NCBI RefSeq assembly: GCF_022414535.1
Contig: NZ_JADWYM010000003.1
Span: 62,001 to 126,000 of the forward strand
Source of the DNA: Streptomyces sp. MUM 2J
GTDB taxonomy: Bacteria > Actinomycetota > Actinomycetes > Streptomycetales > Streptomycetaceae
Reading direction: 5' to 3'
Length of the DNA: 64,000 nucleotides
This document shows, one piece after another, positions 33,188-42,268 of the stretch; the stretch's first letter is position 1; each line of letters opens with the position of its first letter. The notes under the pieces were generated by a model. That model saw only the letters and a program-made list of their open reading frames with translations, searched no databases and was not told where the DNA came from. A program made the position numbers and the translations under genes.

Positions 33188-35626
33188 ATGGCACAGGGCA
33201 CGGTCCAGGTGACGCACACCGGCACATCGCGGTGGCGGCGCCGCACGGGTGAGTACGCGTCGCTCGCCGCCGCCCTGGAGGCCGCGGCCGACGGTGACGT
33301 CCTCACCATCGCCCCCGGCACCTACCGGGAGAACCTCGTCGTCCAGCGGGCGGTCACGCTGCGGGGCCCGGAAGGGTCTTCGGGCAGCGTGCGCATCGCC
33401 CCGGTGGACGGGGTTCCGCTGACCGTGCGGGCCTCTGCGGTCGTCCACGACCTGCACCTGGAGGGGCAGGACGCGGCGGCCCCCGCACTGCTGGTCGAGG
33501 AGGGCACACCCGAGCTGCGGGACGTCCGCGTCGTGACGCGTTCCGCCGCCGGGATCGAGGTCCGCGGCGCCGCGCGGCCGACGCTGCGGCGCTGCACCGT
33601 CGACAACCCCGCGGGCATCGGCATCGCCGTCCTCGAAGGCGGGGGCGGGGTGTTCGAGGAGTGCGAGGTGGTCGCGGCCGGCCAGGCGGGCGTGGCCGTG
33701 CGCGGTGGCGCCCATCCGAGGCTGGACCGCTGCCGGGTGCACCACACCTCCGGGCCGGGTCTGAGCGCGACGGGCGAGAACTCGGCCCTGGAGGCGGTGG
33801 GCTGCGAGGTGTACGAGGTCCGTGGCAGCGGCGTGCAGATCACCGGGCGCGCCACCGCCCACCTGACCGACTGCGACGTGCACCGCACCGCCGCCGACGG
33901 CATCACCCTGGACACCGACGCCGTGCTGACACTGGCCGACTGCCGCATCCACGACATTCCCGAGAACGCCGTCGACCTGCGCTCGCGATCGGTGCTGACG
34001 CTGACGCGGACGACGGTGCGTCAGTTCGGCCGCAACGGCCTGTCCGTGTGGGACCCGGGCACGCGCGTCGACGCCAACCAGTGCGAGATCTTCGACAGCA
34101 CCGGCGACTATCCGGCCGTGTGGGTCAGCGACGGGGCGACCGTGGTGCTGGACTCCTGCCGGGTGCACGACGTGCCCGACGCACTGTTCGTTCTCGACCG
34201 CGGTTCGCGCGCGGACGTCGTCGACAGCGACCTGTGGCAGATCCGCAACACCGCCGTGTCGGTGAGCGACGGGGCCACGGCCCAGCTCGACGACTGCCGG
34301 ATCCGGGACGCGGCGACCGGCGCCTGGTTCCGCGACCACGGCAGTGGCGGCACGCTCGCCAACTGCGTACTGGAGGGCATCCAGACCGGCGTGATCGTGA
34401 CCAAGGGCGCGGACCCCACCGTCGAGCGCTGCACGGTCGGTTCCTGTGCCGAGGCCGGCTTCTATGTCTCCGCGGGCGGCCGTGGCAGCTTCCTGGACTG
34501 CCGGGTGATGGGCAGCGGGGGTTACGGCTTCCATGTGATCGACGGCTGCCGTACCACGCTCCGCAAGTGCCGCACGGAGCGGTGCGCGCGCGGCGGATAC
34601 GAGTTCGCCGACGGTGGACCGGACGCGTCCTCGACGAGTGGTCCGCTGGTGGAGGACTGCACGAGCGACGAGAGCGGGGGCCCGCGGACCCCGGTGACGC
34701 GCGAGACGGCCGTGGAGGCGGTGGGCACCACACCCGGTCTGCTCGGGTCCGTGCCCGAGCAGCGTCCCGACGTGCAGGCGCCACCGCCGGCTCCCGGCGA
34801 CGGTGATCAGCCGACGCGCACCAGCAAGGCGGTCCTGTCCGAACTCGACGCGCTGGTCGGGCTGGACAGCGTCAAACGGGAGGTCCGCGCGCTCACGGAC
34901 ATGATCGAGGTGGGGCGGCGCCGGCAGTTGGCCGGTCTGAAGGCGGCGTCGGTGAAGCGGCATCTGGTGTTCACCGGCTCCCCCGGCACCGGCAAGACCA
35001 CGGTCGCCCGTCTGTACGGCGAGATCCTCCGTTCCCTCGGTGTGCTGGAGAAGGGCCATCTGGTCGAGGTCTCCCGTGTCGACCTGGTCGGCGAGCACAT
35101 CGGCTCCACCGCCATCCGCACCCAGGAGGCGTTCGAGCGGGCCCGCGGGGGTGTGCTGTTCATCGACGAGGCGTACGCGCTGTCGCCGGAGGACGCGGGC
35201 CGTGACTTCGGCAAGGAGGCCATCGACACCCTGGTGAAGCTCATGGAGGACCACCGGGACGCGGTCGTGGTGATCGTCGCCGGCTACACGGCCGAGATGG
35301 AACGGTTCCTTCAGGTCAATCCCGGGGTGGCGTCCCGTTTCTCCCGGACCATCACGTTCGGCGACTACGGCGCCGGGGAACTGCTGCGGATCGTGGAGCA
35401 GCAGGCCGAGGAGCACGAGTACCGGCTGTCGCCGGGCACGGGCGAGGCGCTGCTGAAGTACTTCACGGCGATCCCCAAGGGTCCCGCATTCGGCAACGGC
35501 CGGACCGCGCGGCAGACCTTCGAGGCGATGGTGGAGCGGCACGCGGGCCGGGTCGCCCAGGTGGCGGAGCCGAGCACGGACGATCTGACCCTGCTGTACC
35601 CGGAGGACCTGCCCGACCTGCCGTGA
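33188..35626 (+). CDS. Right-handed beta-helix protein fused to CbxX/EccA-type AAA+ ATPase
   Basis: An 812-residue fusion. Residues about 20-500 form a pectate-lyase-like parallel beta-helix: over 15 repeats of about 22-24 residues with alternating Asp-Cys-x-Val/Ile turns (DCDVHRT, DCRIHDI, DSCRVHDV, DDCRIRD). A Pro-rich linker (about 515-545) leads to an AAA+ domain of the CbxX/CfqX/EccA type (about 550-812) with LVGLDSVKREV, Walker A GSPGTGKTT (about 597-605), Walker B VLFIDEAYAL (about 655-664) and an Arg finger region RFSRTITFGDY. ATG 33188 is preferred; GTG 33170 is possible. The EccA branch works in type VII secretion, but no esx genes are nearby. Confidence 0.9.
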   Translation: MAQGTVQVTHTGTSRWRRRTGEYASLAAALEAAADGDVLTIAPGTYRENLVVQRAVTLRGPEGSSGSVRIAPVDGVPLTVRASAVVHDLHLEGQDAAAPALLVEEGTPELRDVRVVTRSAAGIEVRGAARPTLRRCTVDNPAGIGIAVLEGGGGVFEECEVVAAGQAGVAVRGGAHPRLDRCRVHHTSGPGLSATGENSALEAVGCEVYEVRGSGVQITGRATAHLTDCDVHRTAADGITLDTDAVLTLADCRIHDIPENAVDLRSRSVLTLTRTTVRQFGRNGLSVWDPGTRVDANQCEIFDSTGDYPAVWVSDGATVVLDSCRVHDVPDALFVLDRGSRADVVDSDLWQIRNTAVSVSDGATAQLDDCRIRDAATGAWFRDHGSGGTLANCVLEGIQTGVIVTKGADPTVERCTVGSCAEAGFYVSAGGRGSFLDCRVMGSGGYGFHVIDGCRTTLRKCRTERCARGGYEFADGGPDASSTSGPLVEDCTSDESGGPRTPVTRETAVEAVGTTPGLLGSVPEQRPDVQAPPPAPGDGDQPTRTSKAVLSELDALVGLDSVKREVRALTDMIEVGRRRQLAGLKAASVKRHLVFTGSPGTGKTTVARLYGEILRSLGVLEKGHLVEVSRVDLVGEHIGSTAIRTQEAFERARGGVLFIDEAYALSPEDAGRDFGKEAIDTLVKLMEDHRDAVVVIVAGYTAEMERFLQVNPGVASRFSRTITFGDYGAGELLRIVEQQAEEHEYRLSPGTGEALLKYFTAIPKGPAFGNGRTARQTFEAMVERHAGRVAQVAEPSTDDLTLLYPEDLPDLP

Positions 35627-35657
35627 GCCGACAGTCACGGCAGCCGTTCCCTCCGGC

Positions 35658-38084
35658 TCACCCGTCTCCGCCGGACGGCCGCGGGGCCGGGACGTCCGGG
35701 CGCAGGCGTGCCAGGAGCAGCTGGCGTTCCTCGGCGAAGGCCGGGTCGGCCTGGTAGTCGGAGTGGCCGAGGATCGGCGCGGGCAGCGGGGTCCGCTCCG
35801 TGCGGCCGTAGGCGAGGGGGTCCCTCAGAGGCTCGCGGTCGACGGCGGGATCGCCGGGCAGCCGCACCGGCCCGCCGATGGGATCGGTCGGGCGGTACAG
35901 GTTGCGCCAGCAGTCGACCTCGGCGTGCAGGGAGGCGAGCGCGGCCGGACCGAAGTGGGCCGGGAACCAGCGGCCGTACAGCCGCTCCAGCGGCGAGCCG
36001 TACGTCAGCAGTGCCACCCGGCTGCGCTCGGCCGGACGCAACTGCCAGGCCGCAGCGGCGGCGAGCACGCTGCCCTGGGAGTGTCCGGACAGCACGAGAC
36101 GTCCACCGGTGGCACGGGTCCAGGTGGCCATGCGCCAGGTCAGGTCGGGTACCGCACGCTCGGCGTAGCACGGCGGGGCGAAGGGGTGTGCGGCGCGGGG
36201 CCAGAACGTGCCGACGTCCCACAGGATGCCGATGGTGCGTCGCGCCGAGGCGTCCTTGTAGGCGCGTCGGCCCGAGGTGACGAAGAGCAGGAACCCCAGT
36301 CCGATCAGCCAGGAGCCGAGGGCCTGGGCTGTCTGGGCGGCTCCGTGGACGAAGGGCGGAGTGCCGGCGGCGGCACCGCTCGGGGTCCTGCCGGTGGTCA
36401 GGGCGCCCACGAGGGCCCCGGTGCCCAGCAGCAGGGTGGTGGCGGAGGTGACCGCGACGAGGAGCGGGGAGCGGTCGGTGAGCGTGGCCATCGCCCGGGC
36501 GGTGGCGATACGGCGGGTGCGGGCGGGGTCCTTCGGCTCGTCCGGGTAGTCGCGGTCCACGGCGGCCAGCTCGACGCGGCGTAACCGCCAGGTCTCCCGG
36601 GCCAGGCGTACGCACGGCACCAGCAGCACCAGCAGCAGCGCGGGGATGACGGACGCCTGCCAGGTCAGCAGCGCCGGCGGCCCGTCGATGACGGCTCGGG
36701 TGCCGTCCAGCCAGTCCGCGACGCGCTGCGCGACACCGCCGGACATCACGCCGCCCAGGGCACAGGCCAGCATGGCCACGGCCGGGCCGCCCAGGCCGCG
36801 CATGACGGTGCGGGAGGCGCCCGACGCACCGGGCGGCCGGGCCGGGGCGGAGGTGCCCGGGGTACGGAGGGTGCCTGAGGTGCCCGGGGTACGGAGGGTG
36901 CCTGAGGTGCCCGCGGTGCGGGCCTCGTCGGCGGGAGCGCGGTGCAGCAGATGGGCGACGGCTGCCAGGGCGACCACGATCAGGCCCTGGACCAGGGCGA
37001 TCCCGCCGAAGGTGGCATTGCCGGGCAACCGGCCCGACGAGTGCCAGCCCGGCCGCTCCCACCCTGCGTGGACGACGGCGAGGACGAGCACGGCGAGCGC
37101 GCCGAGCGGCAGCCATCTGATCAGGCGGCCGTCGAGTTCGCGGTCGAGGCGCTGCTCGCTGCGTCCCCGATGGCACACCACCGCCACCACGGCGACGGCA
37201 CCGGCCACGAGGGCGGTTTCCAGCAGCCGCCCTGCGGCGTCGAGTGCCACCGGACCGCCCGGCTCCCGGTCGAAGCGTGCGGCCGAGGTGCAGACCGCGG
37301 CGGCGACCGTCAGCAGGCCCGCCGCGGTGTGCGCGGCCCGCAGCCGGGCCACGAGGCGGCGTCCGTACCAGAAGCCGGGCCGGGCCAGCGCCGTCGGACC
37401 GATCGCCTCGTCGCGCCGGTCGATGCCGGTGAGGGGCAGTTGGGACTCGTACGCCCGCCACGTGCGGTGGGAGAGGTACCACAGCAGACCGGTGAGGGCG
37501 GCGGGCACCACGGCGGCCAGGGCGAGCCTGCGACCGGGCAGGCTCCACCAGCCGGGGTGCGGTGCGGCCGGTGAGAGGAAGCCGAGCCAGGTGTGCCGGT
37601 CGGTGCAGGCACGCGTGCCCGCGCACTGCCAGGCCACGAGATCCAGGGCGACCTCGCAGGCGGCGGCCACCAGCAGCACCGTCAGGGTGAGTCCGGCGAG
37701 CCGCACCAGCAGCCCGTACAGGCGGACGGTCCGGGGCCGGCCGTCGCCGCCGGGGCGCATCCAGTGGGCGAGGTTGACCACCATGAACGGCAGCAGCAAC
37801 AGCCACAGGGCACGGCCTGCGTTGCCGGAGGTGAGGTTGCACCACACGTACGCCTCCGGCACCGGCCGGCCGCGGGGGGCACCGGGCCGGGACTCGGCGT
37901 CGACGTCGTCGGCGCGCCGGAAGACGGCGGCGACGCCGTCGCCGGAGATCCGCACCGTGCGCGGGTCGTTGAGCATCTTCTCGGCGGTGGCGCCACCGAC
38001 TCCGTGGACGAGGAGCTCCAGGGCCACCGTGGGCTGTGCGGGTCCGGCTGCACCGGCCGGACGGTCCTCGGCTGCACGTTCCAC
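35658..38084 (-). CDS. Large integral membrane protein with lipase-like GHSQG hydrolase domain
   Basis: About 808 residues. An N-terminal segment with VALELLVHGVGGATAEKMLNDP is followed by at least eight hydrophobic helices and, near residues 670-700, GGRLVLSGHSQGSVLAAAA, a nucleophile elbow like that of lipases. HGVGG near the start could supply the oxyanion hole of a split alpha/beta hydrolase interrupted by membrane helices. GTG 38084 has GGGGGAAG nine bases upstream; the frame is open further up but that part looks like leader. The function is unknown. The gene ends 31 bases from the convergent AAA gene. Confidence 0.82.
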   Translation of the reverse strand: MERAAEDRPAGAAGPAQPTVALELLVHGVGGATAEKMLNDPRTVRISGDGVAAVFRRADDVDAESRPGAPRGRPVPEAYVWCNLTSGNAGRALWLLLLPFMVVNLAHWMRPGGDGRPRTVRLYGLLVRLAGLTLTVLLVAAACEVALDLVAWQCAGTRACTDRHTWLGFLSPAAPHPGWWSLPGRRLALAAVVPAALTGLLWYLSHRTWRAYESQLPLTGIDRRDEAIGPTALARPGFWYGRRLVARLRAAHTAAGLLTVAAAVCTSAARFDREPGGPVALDAAGRLLETALVAGAVAVVAVVCHRGRSEQRLDRELDGRLIRWLPLGALAVLVLAVVHAGWERPGWHSSGRLPGNATFGGIALVQGLIVVALAAVAHLLHRAPADEARTAGTSGTLRTPGTSGTLRTPGTSAPARPPGASGASRTVMRGLGGPAVAMLACALGGVMSGGVAQRVADWLDGTRAVIDGPPALLTWQASVIPALLLVLLVPCVRLARETWRLRRVELAAVDRDYPDEPKDPARTRRIATARAMATLTDRSPLLVAVTSATTLLLGTGALVGALTTGRTPSGAAAGTPPFVHGAAQTAQALGSWLIGLGFLLFVTSGRRAYKDASARRTIGILWDVGTFWPRAAHPFAPPCYAERAVPDLTWRMATWTRATGGRLVLSGHSQGSVLAAAAAWQLRPAERSRVALLTYGSPLERLYGRWFPAHFGPAALASLHAEVDCWRNLYRPTDPIGGPVRLPGDPAVDREPLRDPLAYGRTERTPLPAPILGHSDYQADPAFAEERQLLLARLRPDVPAPRPSGGDG
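36850..36903. repeat. In-frame 27-bp repeat inside the membrane hydrolase gene
   Basis: Two perfect 27-bp copies plus a diverged third encode the nine-residue unit TSGTLRTPG in a linker between membrane helices. The unit length keeps the frame, so copy-number change would only lengthen or shorten the linker. Confidence 0.9.
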
Positions 38085-38416
38085 TGTTCTGCACTTCCCC
38101 CGTGACGTGTCGCGCACTTCCCTGTGGCGCGTCCTCGGCGTGTGCCCGTGCGGGCACAGGATCTCCGCTCCCGGCGCGTCGTACACCTTCCGGCTCGGAA
38201 TTTCCCCGTTCCGTGTGACCGTGCGGTAAACGACGGGCCGGAGGGTGGCAGGTGCGCGTCGGCGCCTGCGGTGCCGCGCCGCGCTGCGCGGCGTGCAAGG
38301 ATGGGACGCCCGCGCCCCGAGGACGCGAGAGGACGCTCGTCGCGTCTGGCGCACCGGGCGTGTCGGACGAGTCGGACGGCTTTGAGACGGCTTGAGGCGA
38401 AAGGACCGGAGCGTAC
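38085..38416. promoter_or_regulatory. Divergent control region with palindrome and direct repeat
   Basis: This region separates the membrane hydrolase (left) from the DeoR gene (right). It contains an 18-bp palindrome TGTGCCCG-TG-CGGGCACA at 38141-38158 and an 11-bp direct repeat GACGGCTTTGA / GACGGCTTGA at 38375-38395, only 22 bases before the DeoR start. DeoR-type proteins bind direct or inverted repeats, so either could be an operator. Confidence 0.45.
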
Positions 38417-39247
38417 GTGAGCGAGAATCAGAACCTCCTCGCGGAGCAGCGGCGCGCCCTGATCGTCGACGAGGTCCGGCGCCGGGGCGGGGTCCGTGTC
38501 AACGAGCTGACCCGAAGGCTCGGCGTGTCGGACATGACGGTCCGCCGGGACCTGGACGCGCTCGCCCGGCAGGGTGTCCTGGAGAAGGTGCACGGCGGCG
38601 CGGTGCCGGTGGTCGAGGCCAGCACGCACGAGCCGGGTTTCGAGGCGAAGTCCGGACTGGAACTCACCGCCAAGGAGGACATCGCGCGGGCCGCGGCCGA
38701 GCTGGTCGCGCCCGGCAGCGCGATCGCGCTCTCGGGCGGCACGACGACGTACGCGCTGGCGCAGCAGTTGCTGGACGTTCCGGATCTCACGGTGGTGACG
38801 AACTCGGTGCGGGTGGCGGACGTCTTCCACGTCGCGCAGCGCACCTCGGGCCAGCGGCAGGGCTCGGCCACGGTGGTCCTGACCGGCGGAGTGCGCACAC
38901 CGTCGGACTCGCTGGTGGGGCCGGTGGCCGACCAGGCGATCGCCTCCCTCCACTTCGACGTGCTCTTCCTCGGGGTGCACGGGATATCGGCGGAGGCCGG
39001 GCTGTCCACGCCGAACCTCGCGGAGGCGGAGACCAACCGGCGGCTGGTGCAGTCGGCGCGGCGGGTCGTCGTCGTGGCCGACCACACCAAGTGGGGGACT
39101 GTGGGCCTCAGTTCGTTCGCCACGCTGGAGCAGGTCGACACCTGGGTGACCGACGCGGGACTGCCCGCGAGGGCCCGCACGGAGGTCTCCGAGCATGTAC
39201 GGCAGCTGGTGCTCGCGGGCGGGCAGGCGGAGGACGCGGACACCTGA
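38417..39247 (+). CDS. DeoR/GlpR-family transcriptional regulator
   Basis: A 276-residue regulator. The N-terminal DeoR helix-turn-helix (about 12-65; RRALIVDEVRRRGGVRVNELTRRLGVSDMTVRRDL) is followed by the sugar-phosphate sensing DeoRC domain with LSGGTTTYALAQQL, VVTNSV, LTGGVRTPSDSLVGP, FLGVHGIS, and NRRLVQSARRVVVVADHTKWG. The GTG start has GGAG about seven bases upstream. The effector is probably a sugar phosphate; the regulated operon is not obvious because neighbours are not sugar genes. Confidence 0.93.
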   Translation: MSENQNLLAEQRRALIVDEVRRRGGVRVNELTRRLGVSDMTVRRDLDALARQGVLEKVHGGAVPVVEASTHEPGFEAKSGLELTAKEDIARAAAELVAPGSAIALSGGTTTYALAQQLLDVPDLTVVTNSVRVADVFHVAQRTSGQRQGSATVVLTGGVRTPSDSLVGPVADQAIASLHFDVLFLGVHGISAEAGLSTPNLAEAETNRRLVQSARRVVVVADHTKWGTVGLSSFATLEQVDTWVTDAGLPARARTEVSEHVRQLVLAGGQAEDADT

Positions 39248-39300
39248 CGGAGCATGCGCCGGTACGGCGACCGTAAGGACGCGATGGCCGCCGGAACGGC

Positions 39301-40425
39301 TCAGCCGGGCCACACCCCGGTCTCCAGCAGCGCCCGGATCGCGGTGCTGTAGGGGGCGATGTCCAGGCCCTGCTCGGCGAGCCAGACGTCCGAGTAGTAC
39401 TTGTCGAGGTAGCGGTCGCCGGGGTCGCACAGGAGGGTGACGACACTGCCCTGACGTCCCTCGGCGACCATCTCGGCGACGATCTTCAGCGCGCTCCACA
39501 GTCCGGTGCCGGTCGAACCGCCCGCCTTGCGGCCTATGGCTCCCTCCAGGGCGCGGACGGCGGCGACGGAAGCGGCGTCGGGGACCTTCATCATGCGGTC
39601 GACGGCGCCGGGCACGAAGCTGGGCTCCATGCGCGGCCGGCCGATCCCCTCGATGCGGGAGCCGCAGTCGCAGGTGACGTCCGGGTCCCCGGTGGTCCAG
39701 CCGTCGAAGAAGCAGGAGTTCTCCGGGTCGGCGACACAGATGCGGGTGTCGTGCTGCATGTAGTGGACGTAGCGGGCGAGAGTCGCCGAGGTGCCGCCGG
39801 TGCCGGCCGTGGCGACGATCCACGCCGGTTCCGGGTAGCGCTCCAGCTCCAGCTGGCGGAAGATCGATTCGGCGATGTTGTTGTTGCCGCGCCAGTCGGT
39901 GGCCCGTTCCGCGTAGGTGAACTGGTCCATGTAGTGGCCGCCGGTCTCCGTCGCGAGGCGGGCGGACTCCTCGTACATCGTGCGCGGGTCGTCCACGAAG
40001 TGGCAACGGCCGCCGTGGAACTCGATCAGCCGGATCTTCTCGGTGCTCGTCGTGCGCGGCATCACCGCGACGAACGGCACGCCGATCAGCTTGGCGAAAT
40101 ACGCCTCGGACACGGCGGTCGAGCCGCTGGACGCCTCGATCACCGGGCGGTCCGGGCGGATCCAGCCGTTGCACAGGCCGTACAGGAACAGGGAGCGGGC
40201 GAGGCGGTGCTTGAGACTGCCGGTGGGGTGGGTCGACTCGTCCTTGAGGTAGAGGTCGATGCCCCAGTGCTCGGGCAGCGGGAAACGCAGCAGGTGCGTG
40301 TCGGCCGAGCGGTTGGCGTCGGCCTGGACCTTGCGGACGGCCTCTTTCAGCCAGTCGCGGTAGCCGGCGTCGCTGCGGTCGACGTCGAGTGTCACGCCCG
40401 TCCGGGGCTGCTGGGTGGTGCTCAC
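39301..40425 (-). CDS. PLP-dependent cysteine synthase family protein (possibly cysteine desulfhydrase)
   Basis: A 374-residue fold-type II PLP enzyme. The PLP Lys is in [11 protein letters not shown], the substrate-carboxylate loop in [16 protein letters not shown], and the phosphate-binding glycine loop in [15 protein letters not shown]. The GTG start has GAGGAG about eight bases upstream. It is longer than CysK/CysM and belongs to an actinobacterial branch that I believe includes mycobacterial Cds1 (Rv3684), a cysteine desulfhydrase that makes H2S. That assignment is inference; cysteine or cystathionine synthesis remains possible. Confidence 0.85.
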   Translation of the reverse strand: MSTTQQPRTGVTLDVDRSDAGYRDWLKEAVRKVQADANRSADTHLLRFPLPEHWGIDLYLKDESTHPTGSLKHRLARSLFLYGLCNGWIRPDRPVIEASSGSTAVSEAYFAKLIGVPFVAVMPRTTSTEKIRLIEFHGGRCHFVDDPRTMYEESARLATETGGHYMDQFTYAERATDWRGNNNIAESIFRQLELERYPEPAWIVATAGTGGTSATLARYVHYMQHDTRICVADPENSCFFDGWTTGDPDVTCDCGSRIEGIGRPRMEPSFVPGAVDRMMKVPDAASVAAVRALEGAIGRKAGGSTGTGLWSALKIVAEMVAEGRQGSVVTLLCDPGDRYLDKYYSDVWLAEQGLDIAPYSTAIRALLETGVWPG

Positions 40426-40824
40426 GGCAGGGCTCCTCACACTTGCGCGCCGACGGCGCGTCGCACGCCCGGCACCCCGATGATAGGCAGCTTTCGCACG
40501 CTTCTCACCTGCATAAACGCATCTTTGAGCATCCCCAAGACACCCCTGGGGACAGCACCTTGGGCCACGGGGGCGCATTCGGACGAATGCTCCCCGCCAC
40601 GGCCCACGAGCACGACGCGCGTACTGGTGCTCCACGTCGTACGCAGGCAGACTGCACCGCACGGGACCGGTCCCCCGTCACCGGGCGTCACGCATCAGTC
40701 AGGCGGCCGGCGCGAGGGCCGCGTGTCCCGGACGGGGGCGCACACTGGGTCACGACACGAACGGGGCGCCGCCCGGGCGCGAGCACCGGCCGGCGCGCCC
40801 ACGCGCACAAGGGGGCAGGACGGT
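40426..40824. other. Divergent intergenic region
   Basis: A 399-bp gap with an AT-richer core at about 40480-40545 (GCATAAACGCATCTTTGAG and TGATAGGCAG), which is the likely promoter area for the cysteine synthase-like gene on the minus strand. A TCCCC...GGGGA inverted repeat follows at about 40533-40553. No gene is recognised. Confidence 0.45.
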
Positions 40825-41148
40825 ATGGCGGAGCCGGAGTTCACGGCCACGGGCGTGCGGATCGAGAAGAGACTGCGCTCGCTCACCCGGGCCGGGAAGG
40901 TCCGCATCAGCGGAGGCAGGCTGGAGTTGCTCAACAGCTACGGCAGCGAGATCGACAGCGCGCCGGTGCAGGCGGTGCGGGCGTCGCGCCCCTGGTTCGC
41001 TCCGGATGACCGGGCGACCGCGGATCTCAACGGCAAGCGGTACCTGCTGACGCTGGGCGAGCACGACCCGGCCCCGGGCGAGCCGGGACCGCCCGCGGCA
41101 CGCCGTTTCATCGAGGCCGTACGCCGGGCGGCGGGGCGCGGCGACTGA
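40825..41148 (+). CDS. Conserved small Streptomyces protein
   Basis: A 107-residue basic protein with no recognised domain: an N-terminal EKRLRSLTRAGKVRISGGRL segment, a central ASRPWFAPDDRATADLNGKRYLLTLGEHD and a Pro-rich tail with AARRFIEAVRRAAG. AGGA lies five bases before the ATG. It is compact, without membrane segments or Cys. I recall close homologues across Streptomyces, so it is likely real; the function is unknown. Confidence 0.78.
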   Translation: MAEPEFTATGVRIEKRLRSLTRAGKVRISGGRLELLNSYGSEIDSAPVQAVRASRPWFAPDDRATADLNGKRYLLTLGEHDPAPGEPGPPAARRFIEAVRRAAGRGD

Positions 41149-41358
41149 ACCCGGGGCGGGGCGCGCCGCGAGTTGCGGGACCGCACCCCCTGGGTCACGC
41201 TGGTCTCACGTCACTGAGGGTTTACCGGCGATAACGCTGCGAACCAGCCCGCCGGCCACGACAGCAGGCGGCAGTTCCACGCAGGCGTCCTGCTGACGAT
41301 CCGTTGTTCGTGTTCTTCCGGACGTCCATCTCGGACCTCACGTCGGGGAGTCGCAGCC

Positions 41359-41904
41359 GTGATCAGCAACCCACGCAGGCACTGCACGGTGGAGCTTCAA
41401 GCCCTGCCGGCGCGGATCGGCCAGGTCCGCAGAATCGTATCGGCGCAGTTGCGCTACTGGCATCTGGACCCCCTGATAGACCGGGCTTCGCTCGGCGTGA
41501 CGGAGCTGCTCAGCAACGTCCACCGGCACGCCCGACCCGACAAGACGTGCACCGTCGAGATGGAGCTGCTCCTGGAGCAGCTCACCGTCTCGGTGCGTGA
41601 CCACGATCCGCGCCTCCCCGTGGTGGAGGAAGCCGATCTGCTCGCCACGTGCGGCCGCGGCCTGGCCATGGTCGCCGCGGTGAGCGAGAGCTGGGGAGTG
41701 CGGCCGGACGGCGACCAGGGCAAGGTCGTGTGGTTCACGCTGCCCACGGCCGCCCCGACACGACCGGCGCCGACGCGCGTGCCGCGACTGACGCCCCTCG
41801 ATCAGCCCGCGCTGCGATTCGCCGAGCTCGGCACGCTCGACCAGGTCACCGACGGCCGCAGCAGTCCGGCACGCGCTCCCGTGCGGTCCGGCGTGGCCGG
41901 CTGA
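41359..41904 (+). CDS. Anti-sigma-factor-like ATP-binding protein (HATPase_c_2)
   Basis: A 181-residue RsbW/SpoIIAB-type GHKL protein. Residues about 8-130 carry the N box GVTELLSNVHRHA, D-box DHDPRLP and G box GRGLAMVAAVSESWGV; the Pro-rich tail is not conserved. The GTG start has GGGGAG about nine bases upstream. Streptomyces has dozens of such stand-alone kinases or anti-sigma factors. No anti-anti-sigma or sigma gene is adjacent, so its partner is unknown. Confidence 0.9.
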   Translation: MISNPRRHCTVELQALPARIGQVRRIVSAQLRYWHLDPLIDRASLGVTELLSNVHRHARPDKTCTVEMELLLEQLTVSVRDHDPRLPVVEEADLLATCGRGLAMVAAVSESWGVRPDGDQGKVVWFTLPTAAPTRPAPTRVPRLTPLDQPALRFAELGTLDQVTDGRSSPARAPVRSGVAG

Positions 41905-42240
41905 TCGCGGTCGGCGGCCGTGCCGCCCGCGGGGGCGGCCATCGGCCGTCACCGCGGTCACGGGCGCGGCGACGACGCCCCGGCCGGACGGACGGAGACC
42001 GACGGCACCCCCCGAGGGTGTCTCCGCGTCCCGGGCTCCCGTCCCGGCCCGGGCCCCGAACGGCCGCCCCACGGACAACGGCGCGTCATGAGGTGCTTCA
42101 TGAGGTGCGTCATGAGGGCGCCTCGGGGAGGGCGCCGGCGTCTCGCGCGACGCTCCGGGCCCCTGGGGCATGGCGTGCCGCTCCTGCGCACCCGGCCGAA
42201 CCGCTCGTCCCGGACGGCGCTCGGGGGACTCCTTGAGGTC
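41905..42240. other. Intergenic region upstream of tetR-type gene
   Basis: A 336-bp gap, GC-rich with no recognised gene. Its only clear structure is the 12-bp triple repeat listed separately at 42085-42120. Confidence 0.4.
42085..42120. repeat. Three tandem 12-bp repeats with TCATGA core
   Basis: GTCATGAGGTGC, TTCATGAGGTGC and GTCATGAGGGCG follow each other without a gap, about 120 bases upstream of the palindromic operator of the TetR gene. Each holds the 6-bp palindrome TCATGA with a 12-bp period. It could be a protein-binding array or a chance short satellite. Confidence 0.7.
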
Positions 42241-42260
42241 TGTAACTACTAGTATGTACA
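42241..42260 (+). promoter_or_regulatory. Palindromic TetR-type operator
   Basis: TGTA-nn-TACTAGTA-nn-TACA is symmetrical at 16 of 20 positions and strikingly AT-rich for this genome. It ends eight bases before the TetR start at 42269 and covers another ATG at 42254. Position and symmetry fit an autoregulatory operator lying on the core promoter. Confidence 0.75.
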
Positions 42261-42268
42261 GTGTCCGC

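Noticed and set aside
33188..35626. Type VII secretion locus
   Set aside because: The EccA-like ATPase domain is the only related element; no esxAB, eccB-E or mycP genes are seen in the window.
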